Origin: SXVE01 sp036388895
Lineage (GTDB): Bacteria > Acidobacteriota > Blastocatellia > Pyrinomonadales > Pyrinomonadaceae
Assembly (NCBI GenBank): GCA_036388895.1
Contig: DASVQY010000018.1
Coordinates: 1-64,000, forward strand
Length of the DNA stretch: 64,000 nucleotides
Direction of reading: 5' to 3'
Numbering within the stretch: the stretch's first letter is position 1; every line of letters begins with the position of its first letter. The notes below the pieces were generated by a model. That model saw nothing but the letters and a program-made list of their open reading frames with translations. It ran no database searches and was not told the DNA's origin. This document shows, one piece after another, positions 34,664 to 42,835 of the stretch. Made by a program: the position numbers and the translations under genes.

Positions 34664-35761
34664 ATGCTCAGTCGGCTTTACGGCAAAATCACCGATTTTC
34701 GCAACACACTTTACGAAAAAGAGGTTCTAAAATCCTTTTCCTTAGGCGCTAAAACCGTAAGCATCGGAAATATCACGGTCGGAGGAACCGGAAAAACTCC
34801 GCTCGTCGCTTTTGTCGCGCGGAATCTGGCAAAAAGCGGCGAAAAAGTCTGCATTCTCACGCGCGGCTACGGTCGGGAAAATCCTAAAAAAAGAGTTCTG
34901 GTTTCAGACGGCGAAACGATTTTAGCTGCCGTCAAACAAGCCGGTGATGAACCGCTTGAACTGGCACGCAAACTTCTCGGCGCGGCAATTGTCGTAGCCG
35001 ATGCGAACCGCGTTGCGGCGGCGAAATGGGCGCGGGAAAAATTCGGCGCGACCGTTTTTGTTTTGGATGACGCTTTTCAGCACAGAAAAGCGAAACGAGA
35101 TTTGGATGTTGTAATTTTAGACGGGACGAATCCGTTCGGAAATTTCAAGATTTTGCCGGCAGGAATTTTGCGAGAATCTTTGAGCGAGTTAAAACGCGCT
35201 GATTTGATTGTCATTTCGCGGGCAAATTTAGCTGAAAATGCTGAAAAGACGAAAAGGAAAATTAGAGAATATAACCCGCGATGCCCGATTTTTACGTCCG
35301 AAAACAGAATTTCCGAATTGATTGAACTGAAAAAATTTAACGCGGAAACGCAAATGCGCGAAAATGCAATGAAAAAGAGTAATTTTCATCTAAACTTCAA
35401 TGAAAACGAATTGCCGGTAAATTCTGAAAACTCTGAAATTCGCAATTACGAAATTAAAGATAAAAAAGCGCTCGCATTTTGTGCGCTCGGCAATCCGAAT
35501 AATTTTTTCGAGATGCTCCGGCGCGAAAATTTTAATTTGATTGCAACCGAAATTTTTCCCGATCATCATTTTTATTCGCGGAAAGACATTGAAAAGCTCG
35601 AAAAAACCGCCGCTTCAACCGGCGCAGAAATTTTGCTGACAACTGCTAAAGACGGCGTAAAATTGAAGGATTTACAATTCGACGCGTCGTGCTTCGTCGT
35701 CGAAACCGAATTATTTTTTGATGATCAAGAAAATTTTTTGAAAGTGCTGCGGAGTATTTAA
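34664..35761 (+). CDS. lpxK: Tetraacyldisaccharide 4'-kinase LpxK
   Basis: A 365-residue lipid A kinase that phosphorylates the 4' position of the disaccharide. The family P-loop GNITVGGTGKTPL (35-47) is followed by ILTRGYGRE, DEPLELARKL, VLDDAFQHRK and DVVILDGTNPFGN, and a C-terminal FALGNP-like segment (CALGNPNNFFEMLR, DHHFYSRKDI). An LpxK shows that the organism makes lipid A and has an outer membrane. It follows the trp genes but is not functionally related. Confidence 0.92.
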   Translation: MLSRLYGKITDFRNTLYEKEVLKSFSLGAKTVSIGNITVGGTGKTPLVAFVARNLAKSGEKVCILTRGYGRENPKKRVLVSDGETILAAVKQAGDEPLELARKLLGAAIVVADANRVAAAKWAREKFGATVFVLDDAFQHRKAKRDLDVVILDGTNPFGNFKILPAGILRESLSELKRADLIVISRANLAENAEKTKRKIREYNPRCPIFTSENRISELIELKKFNAETQMRENAMKKSNFHLNFNENELPVNSENSEIRNYEIKDKKALAFCALGNPNNFFEMLRRENFNLIATEIFPDHHFYSRKDIEKLEKTAASTGAEILLTTAKDGVKLKDLQFDASCFVVETELFFDDQENFLKVLRSI

Positions 35762-35815
35762 AGCTTTAGTTTTATCGAAAAAGATTGTAAAAATTAAAAC
35801 TGTAAAAACTAAAAG

Positions 35816-35959
35816 TCACGGCTCTTTCCCTTCATTTTTTTTCTTTACAGGTTCTTTTTTATCGCCCCAGTAAAATGCGCGGACGACTAAAAAGTAAACG
35901 AGCACAACCAAAAAGCACAAAATAAAAAAGAATATTATTAACCATCCAATCGGAGACAT
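35816..35959 (-). CDS. 47-residue single-span membrane peptide coupled to the AI-2E permease gene
   Basis: A small gene: ATG at 35957-35959, stop TGA at 35816-35818. Residues 5-29 (GWLIIFFFILCFLVVLVYFLVVRAF) form one hydrophobic helix. The C-terminal 17 residues are basic then mixed (WGDKKEPVKKKNEGKEP). The ATG is 2 bp after the stop of the AI-2E-type permease gene, so translational coupling is likely. The length and position suggest an accessory subunit or regulator of the permease, but that is inference. No family was recognised. Confidence 0.6.
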   Translation of the reverse strand: MSPIGWLIIFFFILCFLVVLVYFLVVRAFYWGDKKEPVKKKNEGKEP

Positions 35960-35961
35960 TT

Positions 35962-37191
35962 TTACGGTATTACCTCGGCGTTTTCTTCGCTGTTTTCCTT
36001 CGGTTCGAGCAACCCGGCGAAAAGCCCGCGGCTTCCGCTGTGCTCTAATACATGTTTATAAAGAACGGTTAAAAGCGCGACCAGCGGAATCGCGATAAAA
36101 ACTCCGGGAATTCCGGCGACCTGCTCGCCCGCCAGAACGGATAAAATAATCGCCAGCGGATGCAGATGAATTCCTTCCCGGACGATGCGCGGATAAGTGA
36201 CGTAATCGTGCGTGATGCGCAAAACAATCAAAAAAATCGCCGTCCAAAGCGCTTGCCAACCGGATTCGAGACCGGCGACCGAAACGGCGATAATCGCAAC
36301 TGTCAGCGGTCCGATTAAAGGTATAAATTCAAGAACTCCGGCGATTATTCCGATCAAAAGGGCGTAATTGTTTCCCAAAAGATAAAATCCGACGGTGCAG
36401 ACAAATCCGATTAAAAGGCACGAAATAAGCTGGGCGCGCGCGTATGCGGCGAGCGTTTTGTTAACGTCGTGCATTATTGATTCGACGCGCGTTCGCCACA
36501 CGCCGACCGGAATAATTCGCAAAACGCCGACGCGAAACATAGTCACGTCTTTGAGAAAGAAAAACGAGAGAATCGGAACTAAAACGAGCCACGGCGCATA
36601 AGTTATGATTTCGATGGCGACGACGCCCAAAAGCGAGGAAACGTATTCTCCCAAAGACGTTAATGATTCGGTGATTTTGTCGTTAATCTGCGTTTGCACG
36701 TTTTGCGAAACGCGCATTCGGTCGAGTCGCCGGTTCAAATCGCCTATTCCGTTCTGAACGTATGTCGTGTAAGTCGGGACGTTTGTCGCAAACTCTTTCC
36801 CCTGATCAATAATTTGCGGCGCAATATAAGAAATAGTTACGCCCAAAACCGTAAAAACCAGCAGATAAGAAATTGCAATCGCCAGCGAACGCGGCATAAC
36901 TTTGCCGATGCTGCGATTTTCAAACGGGCGCTGTATCAATTTCACCAAAGGATTTATCAGGTAAGCGAGAAAAACCGCCAGAACGACCATAAAAAACAGA
37001 TAAATCAGCGACGAAAGGATGCTGCTGACGAAATCTTTGACGGCTAAAAGCACTAACACAATGACGACGACGCGAATAATCGAGCGAAACGACGGCGAAG
37101 TAGAAGCCAGCGCGACGAGCTGCGGCGTTTGTTCCGCTTCGTTCGGCTCGTCTATCGAGGAAACCTGTCTGTTTTCTTTTTCGTCTGTCAT
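35962..37191 (-). CDS. AI-2E family transporter
   Basis: A 409-residue polytopic protein of the AI-2E/TqsA/PerM family. It has about eight membrane segments, with the family hallmark LIPVGVWRTRVESIMHDVNKTLAAYARAQLISCLLIGFVCTVGFYLLG and the IAGVLEFIPLIGPLTVAI and GVFIAIPLVALLTVLYKHV stretches. The family includes autoinducer exporters and sodium-proton-like transporters, so the substrate is open. It lies downstream of a lipoprotein gene with a 4-bp gap and upstream of a small membrane peptide gene. Confidence 0.85.
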   Translation of the reverse strand: MTDEKENRQVSSIDEPNEAEQTPQLVALASTSPSFRSIIRVVVIVLVLLAVKDFVSSILSSLIYLFFMVVLAVFLAYLINPLVKLIQRPFENRSIGKVMPRSLAIAISYLLVFTVLGVTISYIAPQIIDQGKEFATNVPTYTTYVQNGIGDLNRRLDRMRVSQNVQTQINDKITESLTSLGEYVSSLLGVVAIEIITYAPWLVLVPILSFFFLKDVTMFRVGVLRIIPVGVWRTRVESIMHDVNKTLAAYARAQLISCLLIGFVCTVGFYLLGNNYALLIGIIAGVLEFIPLIGPLTVAIIAVSVAGLESGWQALWTAIFLIVLRITHDYVTYPRIVREGIHLHPLAIILSVLAGEQVAGIPGVFIAIPLVALLTVLYKHVLEHSGSRGLFAGLLEPKENSEENAEVIP

Positions 37192-37195
37192 AAAC

Positions 37196-37720
37196 TTATT
37201 TCGGCGCGGCGTTAGCGTTCGTATTCGTGTTCGCCGGCGACTGTTCTTCGATTGGTTTGGAAAAGTTTTCGACGGCGAACCGCTCCTGCAAAATTTTCAG
37301 ATTTTCCTCCGGAAATTTAAATTTTGAACCGGCGATTACCGCCTTTTCGCCGTCGGTGACGATAAAACGATTGGTTTCGGGCGGCGAACTCATTTTAATG
37401 AATCGTTTATCATCAGCATCGAGCGCGGCGCCGTCTTTGCGTCGGATCACGAAAATCGTGTCGAAGTCCGCCGTTCTCATCGTCTCCAGATCGCGCTCGT
37501 ACGAATTAACAACTCTTTCCGGCGCGTTCGCGGGCTGCGTTTGAACGTTTCTTTGCGAATTAATGATTGCGCGATTCGGTTGACAACCGAAAACAAACGA
37601 AACGCCCGTCAACAAAAGAAAAATTAAAACACTCCGAATATTTACACTTCGGAAATTTTCCCCGCGTCCCCGCCTCGCCGCGTCCCCGCATTCCCTGTTC
37701 TGCCTTTTTCCACTTCTCAT
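37196..37720 (-). CDS. Putative lipoprotein of unknown function
   Basis: A 174-residue protein. The hydrophobic stretch SVLIFLLLTGVSFVFGC ends in a lipobox-like FGC, followed by N/P-rich text and a globular part (SYERDLETMRTADFDTIFVIRRKDGAAL, FIVTDGEKAVIAGSKFKFPEENLKILQERF). The start at ATG 37720 overlaps the stop of the upstream glycosyltransferase gene. It gives an arginine-rich 25-residue n-region that is encoded by CCGCGTCCCCGC repeats. No closer start codon was found, so that extension may be real. The C-terminus is N/A/P-rich. Confidence 0.55.
   Translation of the reverse strand: MRSGKRQNRECGDAARRGRGENFRSVNIRSVLIFLLLTGVSFVFGCQPNRAIINSQRNVQTQPANAPERVVNSYERDLETMRTADFDTIFVIRRKDGAALDADDKRFIKMSSPPETNRFIVTDGEKAVIAGSKFKFPEENLKILQERFAVENFSKPIEEQSPANTNTNANAAPK
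37660..37718. repeat. CCGCGTCCCCGC word array at the start of a coding region
   Basis: The + strand reads CCGCGTCCCCGC twice (37661-37672 and 37679-37690), then TTCCCTGTTCTG and TTTTTCCACTTC words. The same word family is seen at 55264-55282. It encodes on the minus strand the n-region of the lipoprotein at 37196..37720. Confidence 0.6.
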
Positions 37721-37721
37721 A

Positions 37722-39569
37722 TTACGGTTCCTCGTCCTCGTCGTTCGCCGCTTTATTTGAATTATTCGCCGCTTTTTCTTCTTCGTCGAGTTGTTTTTTC
37801 TCTTCGGGCGTTTCCGGCGCATCGTCAACGGAATCCCGCGGCGGCTCGCCTTTCTGCGGTCGAATTTTCAGTATTCGCGCTTCGTCGTCTTCGTAGATGA
37901 TTTCCGTCCAGCCGCTTTCGAGCGCTTTGGCGAATAGTTCTTCGTTTTCTTTGGCGTCGGCGAAAATATAATTCGCGCCGAACTTTTCGCGAATGACGGG
38001 CGCGGGATCGTCAATTTTTCCGTCGTTTAGTTCGACGAGGAGCTTGTAAAGGTCTGGATTTTCCGAAAAGAGATAGTTCGGGTCGAGTCCGTAAACGTAA
38101 GAATGTTTCGTGTTGTAGAAAAACAATTTCGGAAAATCATCCCAATTCGTGTTGTAAATGCGTTCGCCCGCCGGAATGTTATCGTTGCCGCTGGCGTCTT
38201 TTCCGGTCGCAAAATTCATCGCGCGTTCGTATCTGTCGTTCGCTTCGTTTCCGCGAATCGTTGCGAGCAAGCCGTTTTCGTTTATTCCGAAACGCTGCAG
38301 ACCGATCAAATTAAATACAAAAACTGCAAACAAAATAATTCCCAAACCCCAGAGAGCGGCGAGCTTGCCGTAATTCCAAAGCTGCTGGTTTTCGCTCGGC
38401 TTGTCCGAGTCGAGATACGGCTCGATTTCGCGCTTAAAGTCTTCGGGCAATTGCGGTTTCGACGATACGATAAAAGCCTGCCAGCTAAAAGCGACGAACA
38501 AAACGGCGAACGGCGGAAAGTATTCGGCAAACCGTTTAGACCGAAACTGCGCGGCGAGCAGAACCGTGACGAACGCGAGAAAAAACGTCGCTTTTTCCGG
38601 CAGTTTTCCCCCGCGCGGCATAAATAAAATGTAGCCGACGAGCATCGCCGCGAGCGCGACCGGAAAATTCGTGATCAATTCCATTCCCGAATACGGATAC
38701 CATTCGCCGCCGACCGCCACCGCAAAATCCGAACCGACTTTGAATTTCGTGTAGAAATGTTCCCAGAAAAGCAGTAGATTGTTCGGAAAATACGGGTTGA
38801 TAATGTTTCCCAGAATCATTCCGCCGAAAGTGTACGCGAGCGGTCGCCACTCAAATCTTCGCTCGTTCCACCCGATGATAATCGTCCAGATAAAAGCCGC
38901 GATAAGAAGCAGCGGAAACAAACTGTAAGTCCAGACGAAGGCGAACATCAGCGGCGCGAGCCAGACGTATTTGCGCTCGAAAAGCAGATAAATGCCGAGA
39001 ACGGTGATAATAATCGTCAGCGGCGGCGCTTTCGCCATATTCATACGGAAATAAAACGAACCGGCGCACACCAGAATCATCGTCAGCCACAGCAGAAGAT
39101 AATTTATTTTGTAGCGGTAAAGCAGCCAGTAAACGGAAAAAACCGCCAAAGTCGCGAAAACGACCGCCGCGATCTTCGCCGCCCTTACCGGCTCAAAAAA
39201 CCACAGAAACGGAATCTGCAAAAGATGAAAAAGAAAATGATGATCGGCGTAATCCTTCGGATTCAAAACGGTCAGCGGAAGCCATTCAAACGTCGGCAGC
39301 CAATGTCCGCTTTTGAAACTTTCCCATAAAAGCATACTCCATTTGATATGGTAATAACCGTCCCAATCGCCGCAGCAAATCGCCTGCGTTTGAAATTGCA
39401 GCAAAGTCATCACGAGCAAGATGGCGAAAAAACCGAATATCAAATAAATCGTCCGCACAGCCTCGTCGGTTTCAAGATATTCGCGCCAGGAAAGCCGCGC
39501 GTTTTCACCGGTTCCGGCTCGTTTTTCGCGCCCCGTATTTTCCGAGTTTTGTTCTAAAATTTCTTCCAT
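37722..39569 (-). CDS. STT3-like GT-C membrane glycosyltransferase
   Basis: A 615-residue protein with about 11-12 membrane helices. An acidic motif ICCGDWDGYYHIKWSMLLWESF after the first helix resembles the DxD/D-x-D catalytic loop of GT-C transferases of STT3/PglB/Pmt type. A second acidic loop follows. The C-terminal region is a long soluble domain with acidic tail (EEEKAANNSNKAANDEDEEP). It may transfer a sugar from a lipid-linked donor to a protein or envelope glycan. The ATG at 39569 (MEEILEQNSENTG) is preferred over 39623. The lipoprotein gene overlaps its stop codon. Confidence 0.65.
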   Translation of the reverse strand: MEEILEQNSENTGREKRAGTGENARLSWREYLETDEAVRTIYLIFGFFAILLVMTLLQFQTQAICCGDWDGYYHIKWSMLLWESFKSGHWLPTFEWLPLTVLNPKDYADHHFLFHLLQIPFLWFFEPVRAAKIAAVVFATLAVFSVYWLLYRYKINYLLLWLTMILVCAGSFYFRMNMAKAPPLTIIITVLGIYLLFERKYVWLAPLMFAFVWTYSLFPLLLIAAFIWTIIIGWNERRFEWRPLAYTFGGMILGNIINPYFPNNLLLFWEHFYTKFKVGSDFAVAVGGEWYPYSGMELITNFPVALAAMLVGYILFMPRGGKLPEKATFFLAFVTVLLAAQFRSKRFAEYFPPFAVLFVAFSWQAFIVSSKPQLPEDFKREIEPYLDSDKPSENQQLWNYGKLAALWGLGIILFAVFVFNLIGLQRFGINENGLLATIRGNEANDRYERAMNFATGKDASGNDNIPAGERIYNTNWDDFPKLFFYNTKHSYVYGLDPNYLFSENPDLYKLLVELNDGKIDDPAPVIREKFGANYIFADAKENEELFAKALESGWTEIIYEDDEARILKIRPQKGEPPRDSVDDAPETPEEKKQLDEEEKAANNSNKAANDEDEEP

Positions 39570-40012
39570 TATAAAAGCCTTATAATCGGGTGATAAAAGG
39601 ATAAATTCACTCAAAATTATCACGAAATCAAGCCAAATATCTAACCGCAGTAAGCACGTTTCGACAACATCCCGAAAACAACCGCAAATTTTGCGAATTA
39701 AAACTATTATTAATCTTTATTTGTGCGTTGTTATGTTTTTGTTCGAGGATGCCGAATTCAAATAATTTTTGCGAACGCATTTCTTTTGCGGTTTCGTTCT
39801 CTGCCTTTCGTAAATAAATCGAACGTCAAATGAAACGATTCTCAGTTGAATAATAAAACCTGGATTTTACAGATGATCGATGGATCGTCTTTTTGTTTAT
39901 GAAACTTTTTCCCCCCGCTTTTCGCGTTAGCGATTGAAAGGAGTTTCGCAGCGGCAGAACCGGGCGCGATGCGAATTTACAAAAAATATTTTCAGATAAT
40001 AAAGGAGCAATT
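39570..40012. other. Intergenic region with a terminator-like hairpin, otherwise nothing recognised
   Basis: About 440 bp lie between divergent genes. One feature is supported: a terminator-like hairpin at 39871-39895. The rest holds scattered A/T-rich words and no credible gene. No riboswitch family was recognised. AAAGGAG (40003-40009) is the ribosome binding site of the next gene. Confidence 0.5.
39871..39895 (+). terminator. Terminator or attenuator hairpin upstream of the O-methyltransferase
   Basis: AGATGATC (39871-39878) pairs with GATCGTCT (39883-39890) with one G-U pair around a 4-nt loop and runs into TTTTTG. It is 118 bp before the next start codon on the same strand. No coding gene precedes it on this strand, so it may end an unseen small RNA or act as a leader attenuator. 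Confidence 0.5.
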
Positions 40013-41050
40013 ATGAGCAGCAATAATCAAAAACCTAAAGTTTCACGACAGGCAGCCGCGGAAGCGATGCTGCAAATGATGTCCGGCTTTTGGATTTCGC
40101 GCGGCATTTACGTCGCTGCCAAATTAGGCATCGCCGATCATCTTCGCGACGGAGCGAAAACAGCCGAAGAATTAGCGATGACAACTGAAACCCACGCCGA
40201 TTCGCTTTACCGCATTTTGCGAATGCTGGCAATGGTCGGCGTTTTTTATCAAGACGGCGAAAATCGTTTCGGTTTAACTCCGCTTTCGGAAACTTTGCTT
40301 TCCGACGAACCGATGTCTTTGCGCGAAAACGCAATCATCGAAATGGGCGAAGTTCATTATCAAGCCTGGGGCAATCTTCTGCACACGGTCAAAACCGGCG
40401 AAATTGCTTTCGATAGTCATTTCGGAATGGACATCTGGCAATATTTCGCGCAGCACCCGGAAAACGCGCAGACTTTCAATCGCTATATGGCGAACAGTTC
40501 GGCGATGATGAACGAAGCAATCGGTAAAAGCGACGTTTTTGCCGATTCTACCCGCATCGTTGATGTCGGCGGCGGTTTGGGCGGAATGATTACGGCGATT
40601 TTAAAGGCAAATCCGCAGCTCGAAGGCGTGCTTTTCGATGCGCCGTCGGTCGTCGAAAAATCGAAAGATTTCATCGCCGAAAAAGGTCTGAGCGACCGCT
40701 GCGCAGCAATCGGCGGAGACTTTTTCGAATCGGTTCCGGCGGGCGGCGACGTTTACACGATGCGCTGGATCATCCACGATTGGGAAGACTCGAAATCAAT
40801 CAAGATTCTCAAAAACATTCGCCGCGTAATGCCGCAGAACGGCAAATTAGTTTTAGCCGAGGCGGTCGTTCCCGAAAACGGTCAGCCGCATTACAGCAAA
40901 TTTTTCGATCTTATTATGTTGACGATGACCGGCGGGCGCGAGCGCACCGAAAGCGAATATGCCGCGCTTCTCGAAAAAACCGGATTCAAGCTCAAACGAA
41001 TCATTCCGACCGACACGTTTTTAAGCATTATCGAAGCCGTCCCGGTGTAA
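40013..41050 (+). CDS. SAM-dependent O-methyltransferase (caffeate/hydroxyindole O-methyltransferase type)
   Basis: A 345-residue enzyme. The N-terminal dimerisation winged helix (QMMSGFWISRGIYVAAKLGIADHL, TEELAMTTETHADSLYRILRMLAMVGVF) is followed by a SAM fold with IVDVGGGLGGMITAI and the GGDFFESVPAGGDVYTMRWIIHDWEDSKSIKIL region. The HDW motif is diagnostic for this O-methyltransferase family. The substrate is probably a phenolic or polyketide hydroxyl; unknown. A ribosome binding site AAAGGAG lies 3 bp upstream of the ATG. A tandem GNAT gene follows, 52 bp downstream. Confidence 0.85.
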   Translation: MSSNNQKPKVSRQAAAEAMLQMMSGFWISRGIYVAAKLGIADHLRDGAKTAEELAMTTETHADSLYRILRMLAMVGVFYQDGENRFGLTPLSETLLSDEPMSLRENAIIEMGEVHYQAWGNLLHTVKTGEIAFDSHFGMDIWQYFAQHPENAQTFNRYMANSSAMMNEAIGKSDVFADSTRIVDVGGGLGGMITAILKANPQLEGVLFDAPSVVEKSKDFIAEKGLSDRCAAIGGDFFESVPAGGDVYTMRWIIHDWEDSKSIKILKNIRRVMPQNGKLVLAEAVVPENGQPHYSKFFDLIMLTMTGGRERTESEYAALLEKTGFKLKRIIPTDTFLSIIEAVPV

Positions 41051-41057
41051 AACGACG

Positions 41058-41082
41058 ACAGAAAATCAATTCGATTTTCTGT
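41058..41082 (+). other. Intercistronic stem-loop between methyltransferase and GNAT genes
   Basis: ACAGAAAATC (41058-41067) and GATTTTCTGT (41073-41082) form a perfect 10-bp stem with a 5-nt loop, then AAAAAAGGAGGAG with the next ribosome binding site. It lacks a U-tract, so it is not a typical terminator. It may set the ratio of the two genes. Confidence 0.6.
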
Positions 41083-41102
41083 AAAAAAGGAGGAGTTTAG
41101 AA

Positions 41103-41969
41103 ATGAATATACGATCTGTAACAAGCGCCGATGCCGAAAACTGCGGTCAAATTATTTACAAGGCTTTCGGCTCAATCGCCGACCGGCATAATTTCCCGCA
41201 CGATTTTCCGTCGCTCGAATCGGCGATGCAAATGGCGGCAATGTCGGTGAATAATCCGAACATCATCGGTTTTGTCGCGGAAACCGATGACGGACGTTTT
41301 CTCGGCTCGAACTTTTTGTGGCGTTTCAACGAAATAGCCGGCGTCGGACCGATTACGGTTGACCCGGACACGCAAGCGAAGGGCGTCGGCAAAGCCTTGA
41401 TGCAGGCGGTTATCGAAGCCGGGCGCAATGACGTTGGCATTCGCCTCGTGCAAGACGCTTTTAACACTGTTTCGATGCCGCTTTACGCCGGATTGGGTTT
41501 CAACGTCGTCGAGCCGCTTGTAATTATGCAAGGCGTTCCCGCGGGCGAAACATCTTTGTCATCGGATACAGAAGTCCGCCTGCTAGAAGAAAGCGATTAC
41601 GAATCTTGCGCCGAATTATGCAGGAAAGTTCACGGCTTCGACCGCAATGCGGAACTCGCGCAAATCTCGCAAATGTCTCCGGCTTTTGTCGCCGTGCGTG
41701 AAGGAGCGGTCGCTGCTTATGCCGCGGCGCCGCATTTCTGGCAGATGAATCACGCCGTCGCCGAAACAGTTCAGGATATGGAGAATTTGCTCGCGGGCGC
41801 GGCACGCATTACCGGACAGCCGCTCGCTTTTCTGCTTCCGACACGGCAAGCCGAGCTTTTCCGCTGGTGCTTGACGCAGAAACTTCGAGTCGTCAAACCG
41901 ATGACTTTGATGGCGATGGGTTCATACCGAGAACCGCGCGGATGTTTTCTGCCGTCGGTTTTGTATTAA
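41103..41969 (+). CDS. GNAT acetyltransferase with two domains
   Basis: A 288-residue protein. The first half has a clear GNAT fold (GVGPITVDPDTQAKGVGKALMQAVIEAGRNDVGIRLVQDAFNTVSMPLYAGLGFNVVEPLVIM). The second half (LLEESDYESCAELCRKVHGFDRNAELAQ, LAGAARITGQPLAFLLPTRQAELFRWCL) looks like a degenerate second GNAT domain. The substrate is unknown. It is downstream of the O-methyltransferase gene and has a strong AGGAGG. Confidence 0.8.
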   Translation: MNIRSVTSADAENCGQIIYKAFGSIADRHNFPHDFPSLESAMQMAAMSVNNPNIIGFVAETDDGRFLGSNFLWRFNEIAGVGPITVDPDTQAKGVGKALMQAVIEAGRNDVGIRLVQDAFNTVSMPLYAGLGFNVVEPLVIMQGVPAGETSLSSDTEVRLLEESDYESCAELCRKVHGFDRNAELAQISQMSPAFVAVREGAVAAYAAAPHFWQMNHAVAETVQDMENLLAGAARITGQPLAFLLPTRQAELFRWCLTQKLRVVKPMTLMAMGSYREPRGCFLPSVLY

Positions 41970-42028
41970 GTTGGGAGCTGAAAACAAGTATTCCGGAAAC
42001 TTTTATTATCCCAGCTAAAAATTCACGT

Positions 42029-42058
42029 TATTGGTAATGAAAATTTTCATTACCAATA
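42029..42058. repeat. Perfect 30-bp palindrome between convergent genes
   Basis: Two 15-bp arms without any spacer: 42029-42043 (TATTGGTAATGAAAA) and its exact complement 42044-42058. It lies between the ends of the GNAT gene (+) and the S51 peptidase gene (-). No U-tract follows, which argues against an ordinary terminator. It could be a binding site of a dimeric protein or a cruciform. Confidence 0.85.
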
Positions 42059-42085
42059 GCGCTGACCGAGCTTCTTTTTTAGTTT

Positions 42086-42835
42086 CTATCTAATCAAAAT
42101 GCGCGTTCCCGAATGAAAAATGTCAATGACCGAATGATTTACCGCGCGGCGGATTCGGTACGCGCCGCCCGCGCCGTGAACGGAAACGTTTTTACCGTCA
42201 AATTCCAGCAACGTATTTTCATCAATTGCCCAACCTTCAACGACAAATTCAGCGTCAATTGCGTGAACCAGACGCGACAAAGTTCCCCACTGCGTCGCGT
42301 GTACGTCGACGGCGAACGGAACTAAACCCAAACCGTTTCGCACATCGAGCAAATCCAAATCTTCGCCCGCGTTTTCGTTCGCAATTTCTACCAATTCATT
42401 ATTTATTTCGCGCCGCCAGCCGCCGATAATCGCTTTTTCCGACGCTATCGAAGCGCCTGCGGAAAAGCCGCAGTAAGGAATGTTATTTTCAAATAAATAT
42501 TCGAGCCAGTGTTTATCGTGACAAAGACTGTCATAATAAACGGGCGTCAAACCGCCGCAGACGAAAATTCCCGACGGCTTAATTTCGTTTAAATTTTCGA
42601 TTGTCATATGTTTTTCCGCTGAAACAATTACTTTAAATGAATCAGCGGAATTTAACCCGATTGATTCGAATGCGCTGCTGAACCGCAAAAATTGCTCGTG
42701 CGAATCAGCGCCGTCTTCTTCGGCGACGATTATTGCAATTCTTTTTTGATTATTGGCGGCAGCCGTCAAAAAACGCCCGAATGTTTGCGGAAAAATTTCA
42801 GCGTTCCAGCCGCCGCCTATGAGAAAAACTTGCAT
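42086..42835 (-). CDS. Peptidase S51-like (cyanophycinase family) protein
   Basis: A 249-residue protein of the type I glutamine-amidotransferase-like S51 family. It has the nucleophile serine elbow YCGFSAGAS (Ser125) and GGLTPVYYDSL upstream. The start ATG (42833-42835) shares one base with the TAA stop of the AMIN-like lipoprotein gene (TAATG), so translation is coupled. It may be a cyanophycinase, aspartyl dipeptidase or an unspecific relative. No cyanophycin synthetase gene is in the window, so the substrate is open. Confidence 0.78.
   Translation of the reverse strand: MQVFLIGGGWNAEIFPQTFGRFLTAAANNQKRIAIIVAEEDGADSHEQFLRFSSAFESIGLNSADSFKVIVSAEKHMTIENLNEIKPSGIFVCGGLTPVYYDSLCHDKHWLEYLFENNIPYCGFSAGASIASEKAIIGGWRREINNELVEIANENAGEDLDLLDVRNGLGLVPFAVDVHATQWGTLSRLVHAIDAEFVVEGWAIDENTLLEFDGKNVSVHGAGGAYRIRRAVNHSVIDIFHSGTRILIR

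Noticed and set aside
42086..42835. Cyanophycinase as a definite call
   Set aside because: The serine elbow fits the S51 family, but no cyanophycin synthetase or other evidence for the polymer is present, so only the family is named.
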